Positions 50,665-58,775 of a stretch of 64,000 nt of DNA are shown here, piece by piece. Origin of the DNA: Opitutaceae bacterium (GTDB taxonomy: Bacteria; Verrucomicrobiota; Verrucomicrobiia; Opitutales; Opitutaceae); the NCBI GenBank assembly GCA_016715765.1, contig JADJZJ010000001.1, forward strand, positions 186,001-250,000, written 5' to 3'. Positions within the stretch are counted from its first letter, which is position 1, and each line of letters starts with the position of its first letter. The notes below the pieces were generated by a model. The model did no database searches and had not been told where the DNA came from. It was given only the letters and a program-made list of their open reading frames with translations. The translations under genes and the position numbers were made by a program.

Positions 50665-50695
50665 CCAGAAGTGACGATGATGTCGTCACTTCTGG
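50665..50695. repeat. 13-bp perfect hairpin directly before the transposase start
   Basis: CCAGAAGTGACGA and TCGTCACTTCTGG pair exactly around a 5-nt TGATG loop, ending three bases before the GTG start at 50699. Y1 transposases recognise such subterminal hairpins, and in mRNA it would cover the ribosome site. No other copy was seen in the window. Confidence 0.85.
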
Positions 50696-50698
50696 ACT

Positions 50699-51634
50699 GT
50701 GGCGCGAAAACCACGATTACAGTTTGAGGGCGCGATCTATCACGTGATCAATCGCGGCAACTATCGCCGTGACATCTTTGAGACCGCGGGTGCGGCGCAG
50801 GCTTTCGAGCAGTGCCTGTTCGAAGCCTGCGCGCAGGCCGGCTGGCGTCTTTATGCGTATGCGATCATGCGCAATCACTTCCATTTGGCGGTGGAGACTC
50901 CGCGGGCAAATTTAGTGGAAGGCATGCACTGGTTGCAGAGCACGTTTGCCATCAGGTTCAACCGGTTCCGGGACGAGCGCGGGCATCTTTTCCAGAGTCG
51001 TTACCGGGCGATCCTGGTGGAGGGTGGCCCGCATCTGGCCCGGGTGGTGAACTATATCCATTTGAATCCCCTGCGCGCCGGAATCGTGTCGCTGGAGCAA
51101 CTGGCCCAGTTCCGCTGGTGCAGCTACCGTCGGTTTTTGAGAGGAGAGCGGCCGGAGTTTTTGGTCTGCGAGGAATGGTTGCTGAATCTCGGCGGGTTGA
51201 CTGATTCGCGGGAGGGCTGGCAGCGATACCAAGATTATCTGGGCTGGCTGACTGCGGATGCGGAAGAACAGAAGCGACAGGCCTTCGACAAAATGTGCAG
51301 TGGCTGGGCGATCGGCTCTGATGGCTGGCGCAAGGCACTCGCGAAGGATCATGCCGAGACCGTGACATTGAGTGCGTTGCGCGGACCGGAAGTGCGCGAA
51401 CTCAAGGAAGCGGCGTGGGCGGCCGTGCTGGATCAATTGTTGGCCGAACGAAGGAAGACGAGGAGAGAGATCGAGGCCGATGGCCGGACGGCGGCGTGGA
51501 AGGTCGGCCTCGCGCTGAGGATGAGGGAGAGTACGACCGCAACGAATGAGTGGATTGCCGGGGCCTTGGGCATGGGCAAGGGCAGCTCGCTCAGTGTGTA
51601 TTTGAGCAAGGAGCGGGAGAAAATTAAGAAATAG
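50699..51634 (+). CDS. REP-associated-type tyrosine transposase (Y1_Tnp, HUH)
   Basis: A 311-aa single-strand DNA transposase related to IS200/IS605 TnpA. The HUH metal-binding motif is MRNHFHLAVE (His60, His62) and the catalytic tyrosine is Tyr119 in VVNYIHLNPLRAG, the hallmark of REP-associated transposases (RAYTs). The N-terminus MARKPRLQFEGAIYHVINRG is equally typical. After residue about 200 there is a C-terminal helical extension with a likely helix-turn-helix (TTATNEWIAGALGMGKGSSL), longer than minimal RAYTs. The start is GTG. The gene appears intact. Whether it mobilises the numerous palindromic repeats of this window is an open question. Confidence 0.9.
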   Translation: MARKPRLQFEGAIYHVINRGNYRRDIFETAGAAQAFEQCLFEACAQAGWRLYAYAIMRNHFHLAVETPRANLVEGMHWLQSTFAIRFNRFRDERGHLFQSRYRAILVEGGPHLARVVNYIHLNPLRAGIVSLEQLAQFRWCSYRRFLRGERPEFLVCEEWLLNLGGLTDSREGWQRYQDYLGWLTADAEEQKRQAFDKMCSGWAIGSDGWRKALAKDHAETVTLSALRGPEVRELKEAAWAAVLDQLLAERRKTRREIEADGRTAAWKVGLALRMRESTTATNEWIAGALGMGKGSSLSVYLSKEREKIKK

Positions 51635-51649
51635 AGGCCTGACCCCTTT

Positions 51650-53425
51650 ATGCGTGTTGCTGTATTACTGCTGATTTCGGGGGTGGCGTATTTCAATACG
51701 TTTTCGGTGCCGTTCATGTTCGATGACAAGCCGGCGATCGCGGGGAATCCTTCGATCCGGCAATGGACCACGGCTCTGAACCCGCCCGACATCGGGAGCG
51801 GGGTGACGGGGCGGCCTCTGGTCAATCTGTCCCTGGCCCTCAACCATGCGGTGAGCGGGGAGGCGGTTTGGAGCTACCATGCGCTGAACCTGCTCATTCA
51901 CGCCGGCGCCGGGCTGGCACTCTTCGGGATCGTGCGGCGCACCCTGTTGCAGCCGGTGTTTGGCGAACGCTTTCGCAACGCAGCCGAGCCGCTGGCCTTC
52001 GCCATCGCCGCCCTATGGCTGGCGCATCCGCTGCAAACGGAGTCGGTCACTTCCATCATTCAACGCACCGAATCGCTGGTGGGGCTTTTCTACCTGCTCA
52101 CACTATATGGGTTTGTGCGATCGCTTGATGCCTCCCCCTGCGCCCGGCTTTGGGGGGCCGGCTCAGTTGCCGCCTGCCTGCTCGGCATGGCCGCCAAGGA
52201 AGTGATGGTCACGGCTCCGCTGATGGTGCTGCTCTATGACCGCACGTTCGCCGCCGGATCCCTGCGCGAGGCACTGCGCTTGCGCGGTCGCTACTATCTC
52301 GCCCTGGCCTGCACCTGGCTGCTGCTGGGCTGGCTGGTGCTCTCCGGCGGAGGGACGCGGGGCGAAGCCGCCGGTTTCGGTCTGGGGGTGACCCCTTGGA
52401 TGTACGCCCTGACTCAATGCCGGGCCGTCCTGCTCTACCTGCAACTCGCCCTGTGGCCGCACCCATTGGTCTTCGACTACGGCTCCGCCATCGTGCGCCA
52501 ACCCGGCGAGGTGTGGTGGCAGATCATCGCGCTCGCAGGACTGCTGGGCGCGGCGGGTTACGCGTGGTGGCGACGGCTTCCATCCGGCTTTCTCGGGGCG
52601 TGGTTCTTCCTGATTCTCGCCCCCAGCTCCAGTGTGGTGCCGCTGGTCAGCCAGACGATCGCGGAACACCGCATGTACCTGCCACTCGCGGCCGTCATAG
52701 CCCTCGTGGTCGGGTGGGCCTACGCCAGGCTGGGACGGATCGCGCTCCATGCCGCCTACGTGCTAGTGCCCCTGGCCGTGCTGCTGACCGTGCAACGCAA
52801 CCGGGATTACCGCACCGAGGAAATCCTGTGGGCGGACACGGTCGCCAAGGCACCGGACAACTCCCGCGCCCGCATCAATCTCGCCGAAGTGCTGATCAAC
52901 GACGGCCGCCCGGCCGAGGCACTCGAGCACGCGGCCGAGGCCGTGCGCCTGCGCCCCGATCACGCCGAGGCACAAACCAACCTCGGCATCGCCTGCGCGC
53001 AACTCGGCCGCCCGGCGGAGGCCCTCGCCGCCTGCGGCAAGGCCGTGGAACTGCGCCCGGATTACGCGCGGGGCCGCAGCAATTACGGCATCGTGCTCGC
53101 GCAGTCCGGCCGCTGGAGTGAAGCCATCACCCAGTTCGAGACAGCCCTGCGGCTCGCCGGCGACGCCCCCGACGCCGTCCGCATCCGCGGCAACCTCGCG
53201 CGCGCCCTGCTGCGGGCGAACCGATGGGACGAGGCCGTCACCCAATTCTCCGCGGTGCTCAAAGCCGAGCCCGGCGCCGCCGACATGCACTACAATCTCG
53301 CGCTGGCCCTGGGACTCAGCGGTCGCGACGCCGAGGCGATCGCCGAGCTGCAGACCGCGCTGCAACTCGATCCCGGACACGCCGGGGCCCGCGCCGCCCT
53401 GGAAGCCGCTCGCGGCATCCGTTGA
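51650..53425 (+). CDS. Multispanning membrane protein with C-terminal TPR repeats
   Basis: A 591-aa protein. The N-terminal about 390 residues contain roughly ten hydrophobic helices. They begin VAVLLLISGVAYFNTFSVPF with the early-loop FMFDDKPAIAGNPSI, a DD-type motif of GT-C-like and Tmtc-like proteins. The C-terminal about 190 residues are tetratricopeptide repeats (AEVLINDGRPAEALEHAAEA, NLGIACAQLGRPAEALAACG, NYGIVLAQSGRWSEAITQFE and further). It probably transfers or binds glycans at the inner membrane with a TPR platform; this is from architecture. The ATG is only three bases after the mobile element end, so the native promoter and perhaps the first residues may have been lost. Confidence 0.82.
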   Translation: MRVAVLLLISGVAYFNTFSVPFMFDDKPAIAGNPSIRQWTTALNPPDIGSGVTGRPLVNLSLALNHAVSGEAVWSYHALNLLIHAGAGLALFGIVRRTLLQPVFGERFRNAAEPLAFAIAALWLAHPLQTESVTSIIQRTESLVGLFYLLTLYGFVRSLDASPCARLWGAGSVAACLLGMAAKEVMVTAPLMVLLYDRTFAAGSLREALRLRGRYYLALACTWLLLGWLVLSGGGTRGEAAGFGLGVTPWMYALTQCRAVLLYLQLALWPHPLVFDYGSAIVRQPGEVWWQIIALAGLLGAAGYAWWRRLPSGFLGAWFFLILAPSSSVVPLVSQTIAEHRMYLPLAAVIALVVGWAYARLGRIALHAAYVLVPLAVLLTVQRNRDYRTEEILWADTVAKAPDNSRARINLAEVLINDGRPAEALEHAAEAVRLRPDHAEAQTNLGIACAQLGRPAEALAACGKAVELRPDYARGRSNYGIVLAQSGRWSEAITQFETALRLAGDAPDAVRIRGNLARALLRANRWDEAVTQFSAVLKAEPGAADMHYNLALALGLSGRDAEAIAELQTALQLDPGHAGARAALEAARGIR

Positions 53426-53501
53426 ACCCGCCAACGACGCGTTGCAAAAGCCGCACGGCGGGATTGCGGCGGACGACGGTGTCGCCCAACAACAAGAGCG
53501 C

Positions 53502-54892
53502 ATGAAAAACTTTCCCGCGAACTTCGTCTGGGGTGCGGCCACGGCGGCCCATCAGATTGAAGGCGCCTGGCAGACGGATGGCCGGGGCCTGAGCATCTGG
53601 GATGCCTTCACCCACACCCCGGGAAAACCCACCAGGGCCACACGGCGGATGTCACCTGCGACCATTATCACCGGATGGAGGAGGACGTGGCGCTCATGCA
53701 CGCCATGGGGCTCAAGGCCTACCGGTTCTCCTTCGCCTGGAGCCGGCTGATGCCGCAAGGCCGCGGACCGGTCAACGAGGCCGGCGTCGCCTTCTACAAC
53801 CGGCTCATCGACGCGCTGCTGGCCAAGGGCATCACCCCGTGGGTCACGCTCTATCACTGGGACCTCCCGCTCGCCCTGCAAATGGAGCTCGACGGCCTGC
53901 TCAATCCGGAGATCGCCGACCACTTCGCGCGCTACGCCGAGCTGTGCTTCGAGCGCTTCGGCGACCGCGTGAAACACTGGATCACTTTCAACGAGCCGTG
54001 GTGCAGCGCCGTGCTCGGGCATGGCATCGGCTATTTTGCGCCCGGCCGCGTCAGCCAGACCGAGCCCTACACGGTCGCCCACAACCTGCTCCGCGCCCAC
54101 GGCCGGATGGTCGAGGTCTACCGCCGCAAATTCCAGGCCGCGCAGCGCGGCGTGATCGGCATCACCAACAACTGCGACTGGCGCGAACCGAAGACCGATA
54201 CGCCGGCCGACCGCGCCGCCGCCGAGCGCGGGCTCGAATTCTTTCTCGGCTGGTTTGCCGACCCCATCTACCGCGGCGACTATCCCGACTGCATGCGGGC
54301 GAACGTCGGTGAACGCCTGCCGCGATTCAGCGAGGCCGACCGCGACCGCATCCTGGGCTCGAGCGATTTCTTCGGGCTCAACTTCTACGGCGGCATGTAT
54401 GCGGCGGAGCCGCCCCCGGGGCAGTCCGTCACCCCGACCGTGCCCACCGGCAACGGCGGCATGGCCGAGGATCAGCGCGTGGCGCTGTCGGACGACCCGG
54501 CCTGGGAAAAGACCGACATGGACTGGAACATCGTGCCGCAGTTCTGCCGGAAGATGCTCGGCTGGATCGATCGCCGCTACGGCCATCCGCCGATTTACAT
54601 CACCGAGAACGGCTGCGCCCTGCCGGGTGAGGACGAGGTGAACATCGCGATCAACGACACCCGGCGCAGCGACTACATCCGCCGCTATCTCGAGGCCGCG
54701 CACGCGGCCATCAACGAGGACGGCGTGGACCTGCGCGGATATTTTGTGTGGTCGCTGATGGACAACTTCGAATGGGCCCTGGGCTACAGCAAGCGCTTCG
54801 GCCTGCATCACACCGATTTCGCGACCGGCAAGCGCACGCCGAAAGCCTCGGCGCGCTGGTACGCCGAACTCATGCGGAGAAATTCCCTTTGA
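53502..54892 (+). pseudogene. GH1 beta-glucosidase, single-base frameshift
   Basis: Reading from the ATG at 53502, MKNFPANFVWGAATAAHQIE and DGRGLSIWDAFTHTPGK form the typical GH1 start. The frame then shifts at a run of four A (near 53624-53628). One more A would give GKTHQGHTADVTCDHYHRME and join the rest, which is intact to 54892: acid/base Glu in ITFNEPWCSAVLG, nucleophile Glu in YITENGCALPGED and the terminal WSLMDNFEWALGYSKRFGL. The restored enzyme would be about 463 aa, normal for a cytoplasmic retaining beta-glucosidase. A homopolymer sequencing error is the simplest explanation. The stop overlaps the start of the transporter gene. Confidence 0.88.
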
Positions 54893-56055
54893 AGCCGGCC
54901 GTCGCGCCCCGGTTGCTGACGTGGCTCTGCTATGCGGCGATGATGAGCCTGTCCATCGGGCTCAATCTCCTGCCGGTCTTCCTGACCACCCTGAGCGCGG
55001 TGTATGGCGGAGCCGGCGGCCTGACCCAGGAACAACTGGGCCGGCTGGGGGCGATCACCTTTGCCGGCCTGGTGACCGGCATTCTTGTAGCGGGGCCGCT
55101 CGCGGACCGTTGGGGGGCGAAGCCCTTCGCGCTGCTCGGCAACGCCCTCATCGCGCTCAGCCTGATCGCGGCCGCGTTTGCGCCCACGTATGCGCTGCTC
55201 GGTACCGCCATCTTCGTGCTCGGCATGGGCGCGGGCATCCTCGACATGGTGCTGAGTCCCATCGTGGCGGCGCTGAATCCCGCGCGCCGCGCGGCGGCGA
55301 TGAACTGGCTGCACTCCTTTTATTGTGTCGGCGCGGTGGTGACGATTCTCACCGGCACCCTGGCGCTGCAGGCGGGGCTGGGCTGGCGTGCGAGCTGCCT
55401 GCTGCTCCTGCTCCTGCCCGCGGGTCTCATGCTGGCCTTCGCACCGTTGCGATTCCCGGAAATGAGCGGAGCCGGCGGCCGGCTGCGTCTGCGCACGCTG
55501 GTGCGCCAGATCTGGTTCTGGGTGGCGCTGACGGCCATCATGTTGGGCGGGGCGACCGAGGCCGGCATGGCGCAATGGCTGCCGGCCTACGCGGAGACGG
55601 CCCTGCATTATCCCGTCTGGGTGGGCGGCACGGCGCTGCTGTTGTTCTCCGTGATGATGGCGGCGGGCCGCATGGTGGTGGGCGCGGCGGAGGGACGGTG
55701 GAATCCCTACGCCATCATGGCCTGGGGCAGCGGACTCTCGGTGCTGCTGTTTCTCGGCGGTTCTTTTTTTTCCGCGCCCTGGCTGGCGCTGACGGCCTGC
55801 ATTGCCGCGGGGTTCACGGGCAGTTGTCTCTGGCCGACGATGCTGGCGGTGACGGCGGACCGGTATCCGGACGGCGGGGCGAGCATGTACGGCGCGCTCG
55901 GTGCGGCGGGGAATGTCGGCGGCATCTGCATGCCCTGGTTTGTCGGCGTGATCGCGGACTGGTCGGACCTGCATTGGGGCCTGGCGATCTCGGCGCTCGC
56001 ACCAGCGCTGATGCTACCGTTGGTGCTGGGCCTGCGCCGGACCAAGGCAAAGTGA
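54889..56055 (+). CDS. Major facilitator superfamily transporter
   Basis: A 388-aa inner-membrane protein with about 12 hydrophobic helices, from TWLCYAAMMSLSIGLNLLPV to ALAPALMLPLVLGLRR. The MFS loop motif between helices 2 and 3 is present as GPLADRWGAKP. A TTG at 54889 overlaps the TGA of the GH1 gene as TTGA and begins the domain exactly, so I use it; no ATG is in frame near. Coupling with the beta-glucosidase suggests a sugar or oligosaccharide transporter of the fucose/glucose-permease branch, an inference. Confidence 0.85.
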   Translation: MKPAVAPRLLTWLCYAAMMSLSIGLNLLPVFLTTLSAVYGGAGGLTQEQLGRLGAITFAGLVTGILVAGPLADRWGAKPFALLGNALIALSLIAAAFAPTYALLGTAIFVLGMGAGILDMVLSPIVAALNPARRAAAMNWLHSFYCVGAVVTILTGTLALQAGLGWRASCLLLLLLPAGLMLAFAPLRFPEMSGAGGRLRLRTLVRQIWFWVALTAIMLGGATEAGMAQWLPAYAETALHYPVWVGGTALLLFSVMMAAGRMVVGAAEGRWNPYAIMAWGSGLSVLLFLGGSFFSAPWLALTACIAAGFTGSCLWPTMLAVTADRYPDGGASMYGALGAAGNVGGICMPWFVGVIADWSDLHWGLAISALAPALMLPLVLGLRRTKAK

Positions 56056-56083
56056 CTCCAGGCAAGGTGGATCAAAGTCGAAG

Positions 56084-56187
56084 GTAGGGCCCGGCCTCCC
56101 TCCTTCGCCCGGCCTACGGAGGGCAGGCCGGACGGGCCGTGAATGATAGGCGTATGCCGAACCGCCCGTCCGGAGGCCGGGCGCTAC
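56084..56187. repeat. GTAG-capped element, 104 bp (GGCCTCC core, partly duplicated)
   Basis: Left GTAGGGCCCGGCCTCC and right GTCCGGAGGCCGGGCGCTAC pair as in the 20188 element. The left arm is extended by an extra CGCCCGGCCTACGGAGGGCA segment, as if a second copy had been inserted. Confidence 0.85.
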
Positions 56188-56257
56188 CCAAAGGCAGGAA
56201 AGTACGCTTGCCAAAATTGACTGCGCTTTGGAGAAAACCCGCACCCCCTCCCCACCC

Positions 56258-56905
56258 ATGTTCATCGGTCATTTCGGTGCCGGCCTGGCGGCCAAAAAGT
56301 TCGCTCCCCGGGTTTCCCTGGGCACATTGTTTCTGGCGGCGCAATTCATTGATCTGCTCTGGCCGACCCTGTTGCTGCTTGGGGTGGAGCGCGTGCGCAT
56401 CGCGCCCGGGGTGACTCCGGGTGTCCCGCTGGTCTTCGAGCATTATCCGGTGTCGCACAGCCTGCTGGCGGTTGCGTTGTGGGGCGGATTGCTGGGCGGC
56501 ATTTATTTCCTGGGGCGCCGCGAGGTGCGCGGCGCGCTGGTCATCGGACTCGCGGTCGTGAGCCACTGGGCCCTCGACCTCGTGGTGCACGTGCCGGATC
56601 TGCCGCTCTATCCCGGCGGGACAAGGGTGGGGCTCGGGTTGTGGGAATCGCTGCCGGCGACCCTGGTGGTGGAACTGGCGCTGTTTGCCGCGGGCGCCTG
56701 GCTCTACGTGCGCGCCACGAAGCCGGTGGATGCCACCGGCCGCTGGGCGCTGATCGGTTTGATGGTCGCGCTCGTGGGCATTCACCTTGCCAACGTATTC
56801 GGCGTCCCGCCGCCGAGCGTGACGGCGATCGCGATCGTCGGGCAGGCGCAATGGTTGCTGGTGCTCTGGGCGTATTGGATCGACCGGCACCGTGTGATGC
56901 GGTGA
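56258..56905 (+). CDS. DUF457/YdjM-type membrane metal-dependent hydrolase-like protein
   Basis: A 215-aa inner-membrane protein with about six hydrophobic segments. Potential metal ligands recur at helix ends: MFIGHFGAGLAAKK, AAQFIDLLWP, HYPVSHSLLAVALWG and SHWALDLVVHVPDLP, a pattern of His/Asp like that of the LexA-binding, membrane-bound hydrolase-like family (DUF457). The biochemical role of the family is unclear. Start at 56258 (MFIGH); the in-frame codon at 56228 adds a proline-rich leader. Confidence 0.7.
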   Translation: MFIGHFGAGLAAKKFAPRVSLGTLFLAAQFIDLLWPTLLLLGVERVRIAPGVTPGVPLVFEHYPVSHSLLAVALWGGLLGGIYFLGRREVRGALVIGLAVVSHWALDLVVHVPDLPLYPGGTRVGLGLWESLPATLVVELALFAAGAWLYVRATKPVDATGRWALIGLMVALVGIHLANVFGVPPPSVTAIAIVGQAQWLLVLWAYWIDRHRVMR

Positions 56906-56928
56906 GGCGATGAGTGGTTTGGAATGGC

Positions 56929-57072
56929 TGGGAGCGCGACCGCCCTCGGTCGCAATTAAACGCAATCAGTTGGTTTCCAGAAGGACGGGCATCGTCGGCA
57001 TGGAGCATCGACTGACTTGGGTGGCGTCTTTCTGTCTGTGAAAGATTGCGACCGAGGGCGGTCGCGCTCCCA
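56929..57072. repeat. Inverted pair of GGGAGCGCGACC repeats
   Basis: TGGGAGCGCGACCGCCCTCG at 56929-56957 faces its exact reverse complement at 57045-57072 with 87 nt between. It has the same geometry as 31178-31311 but unrelated spacer. It lies between convergent genes. Confidence 0.9.
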
Positions 57073-57079
57073 GCCGGTG

Positions 57080-57946
57080 CTAACCTTTTTCCGCGCCCGA
57101 CGTGCCGAAGACCAACGCGGGCTCTCCGGGCTGCGCGTTGTCGCCGAGATACATGCGGGTGAAGGTCCGTTGCACGGTGAAGCCGTGACGCATCAGCAAC
57201 TCGCGCCCGGCGACATTCGGGTCGGGCAGATCGAGGAAAACCCGCCGGCCGGGGATGCGGTGGAAAAATGCCTGCAGCAGACGCGCGGCGGTGACCGCAT
57301 CGCGTGCAACCCACGGACCGAGTTGCAGGGCCGAGGCGCCTTCGCGGGCGATGAGGCCGCCGGCAAGATCGGGTCCGTCGCGCAGCGCGAAGCAGAGGTC
57401 GGGGTTGCGTTGGCTGAGATCGGCCAGCACCGCGGGTCGTGCCGCACCCAGGGCCCGGGCATCGAGGGTGGAAAGTTCCGCGCAGTCCGCCGCGGTCAAC
57501 CGTGTGACGCCGGCGGGCAGGGTGCATCCCGCGGGCGCAATGCCTTCATAGCGGGTGACTTCGTATTCGGCGCAAAAGCCCAACGGCACGTAGACCGGTT
57601 TGCCCATGGGGGTGGCGTCGAGCTTGATCGTGCCGATGCCGCGCTCCCGCAAATAGTGCAGGGCGGCCTGTAGCAGGGCGGTGCCGATGCCCAGGCGGCG
57701 GAAATCCGGATGCACCAGTACCATGCCGACCCAGCCGATCTGCCCATCGTAACCGATGGCCATGGCGGTGCCGGCCGGCCGGCCGGCGGCCTCGGCGACA
57801 AAGCAGCCTTCCGGTTCGAAAATGAGATAGCCCTGCCAGTCGCGCGGCGTCTGGTTCCAGCGGGCGCAGGCGCGCACTTCGTCCGCGAACGGAATGTCGG
57901 CGGCCGTCATCCGGCGCACGGTCACGGCGGGACGCGGCGCGGTCAT
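57080..57946 (-). CDS. Double-GNAT acetyltransferase
   Basis: A 288-aa cytoplasmic protein. The first 140 residues are a complete GNAT domain with acetyl-CoA loop HPDFRRLGIGTALLQAALHY and PVYVPLGFCAEYEVTRYEG. The second half (LAGGLIAREGASALQLGPWV, AFFHRIPGRRVFLDLPD, LMRHGFTVQRTFTRMY) is a GNAT-like domain of the Acetyltransf_18 type without a clear CoA loop. The ATG at 57946 overlaps the creatininase stop as ATGA, so the two are coupled. The longer open frame upstream is only a shadow of the creatininase gene. Confidence 0.86.
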   Translation of the reverse strand: MTAPRPAVTVRRMTAADIPFADEVRACARWNQTPRDWQGYLIFEPEGCFVAEAAGRPAGTAMAIGYDGQIGWVGMVLVHPDFRRLGIGTALLQAALHYLRERGIGTIKLDATPMGKPVYVPLGFCAEYEVTRYEGIAPAGCTLPAGVTRLTAADCAELSTLDARALGAARPAVLADLSQRNPDLCFALRDGPDLAGGLIAREGASALQLGPWVARDAVTAARLLQAFFHRIPGRRVFLDLPDPNVAGRELLMRHGFTVQRTFTRMYLGDNAQPGEPALVFGTSGAEKG

Positions 57947-58659
57947 GTTCCCGCGGCGTTGTCCTCGACCTGCTGCAGGAAACGCAGCGCGGTCTCGATC
58001 AGCAGCGCCATGGCCCGGCGGCCCTTTTCGGCGGTGGCGGCCTCCGGCCAGCCCCAATGGCCCTCGCGGGTGATTTCCGTGATGTCGCAGTAATCGAGCA
58101 TGTACTGCGGGGGGAACTTCTCGTCGCTGGGCGCGGGCAGCGGACGCACCGCGTCGGGATAAAGATGCAGCATGAGCGAAGTCTCGTACTCGCCGCCATG
58201 CACGTCGCCGGTTTTGTGCTCGAAGATTGTCGCGTAGTCGGCGGGATCGAGTTCCGGGTGGAACAGCACCGTGCGGAAACCCGGCAGGTCGCGGTTGAGC
58301 TGGCGGATGGCGGGCTTGAGCACCCAGTTGCCGCCGTGGCAATTGGCCAGCACGAGCCGGGTGAAGCCCGATTGCTGCAGCGAGACGGCGATGTCGCGCA
58401 CGACCAGCGCAAGCGTGTCGGCGCGCAGGTAGACCGTGCCCTTGGCGCGCCGGTGCTCGATGGAGGAGGTGATGGCGAGCGGCGGCAGGAGGTAGGCGTC
58501 GAGGCGCGCGGCGAGTTGCCGCGCGACGGCCTCGGCCAGCATCAGGTCGGTCCCGACCGGGAGATGGCGGCCGTGCTGTTCAAGGGCGCCGACCGGCAGC
58601 ACGGCGGTGGTGACGGTGGCGCCCGCGATCTCGTAGCGCGTGTTGAGATGGGTGAGCAT
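57943..58659 (-). CDS. Creatininase-family amidohydrolase
   Basis: A 238-aa cytoplasmic metal-dependent amidohydrolase. Metal-ligand positions: Glu and His in PVGALEQHGRHLPVGTD, His in LANCHGGNWVL, and Glu in DVHGGEYETSLMLHLYPD. The family includes creatininase and MftE/ArfB-type enzymes that open cyclic amides or formamides. Size and motifs are typical. It is the first gene of a couplet with the double GNAT and is divergent from the rhamnosidase-like gene with a perfect palindrome between. Confidence 0.88.
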   Translation of the reverse strand: MLTHLNTRYEIAGATVTTAVLPVGALEQHGRHLPVGTDLMLAEAVARQLAARLDAYLLPPLAITSSIEHRRAKGTVYLRADTLALVVRDIAVSLQQSGFTRLVLANCHGGNWVLKPAIRQLNRDLPGFRTVLFHPELDPADYATIFEHKTGDVHGGEYETSLMLHLYPDAVRPLPAPSDEKFPPQYMLDYCDITEITREGHWGWPEAATAEKGRRAMALLIETALRFLQQVEDNAAGT

Positions 58660-58723
58660 GGCGGGGAAGGTGGCGCTGAAGTTCAGCCGGATGGGACGGT
58701 GCGGGTTCCCAGTTTGGAACTAG

Positions 58724-58741
58724 GGTTTGCCAACGCAAACC
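58724..58741. promoter_or_regulatory. 18-bp perfect palindrome between divergent operons
   Basis: GGTTTGCCAACGCAAACC has 7-bp arms around CAAC. It lies 65 nt from the creatininase start and 35 nt from the rhamnosidase-like start. Form and length fit a LacI-family operator shared by both couplets. Confidence 0.5.
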
Positions 58742-58775
58742 ATTGCGGGTGTGACTGACGCCGGCGAATTTCCCG

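Larger units (their letters stand above)
50632..51646 (+). mobile_element. RAYT-type (Y1/HUH) transposase element with inverted ends
   Basis: The left end GGGGTCAGGCTTCTACTATT at 50632 is mirrored by AATAGAGGCCTGACCCC at 51630-51646, giving about 15 of 16 outer bases as an inverted repeat. Between them is one gene, a Y1 transposase, preceded by a 13-bp perfect hairpin. The element is 1015 bp. It starts one base after the CoA-transferase stop and finishes three bases before the next ATG. A matching solo end is at 41887. Confidence 0.78.

Noticed and set aside
50665..50695. Link of the transposase hairpin to the GTAG repeat class
   Set aside because: The hairpin sequence CCAGAAGTGACGA shares no cap or core with the GTAG elements, so a direct relation is not shown by sequence.
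57947..58342. Long N-terminal extension of the double GNAT
   Set aside because: It is the wrong-frame translation of the creatininase gene; the ATGA overlap at 57943-57946 gives the proper start.
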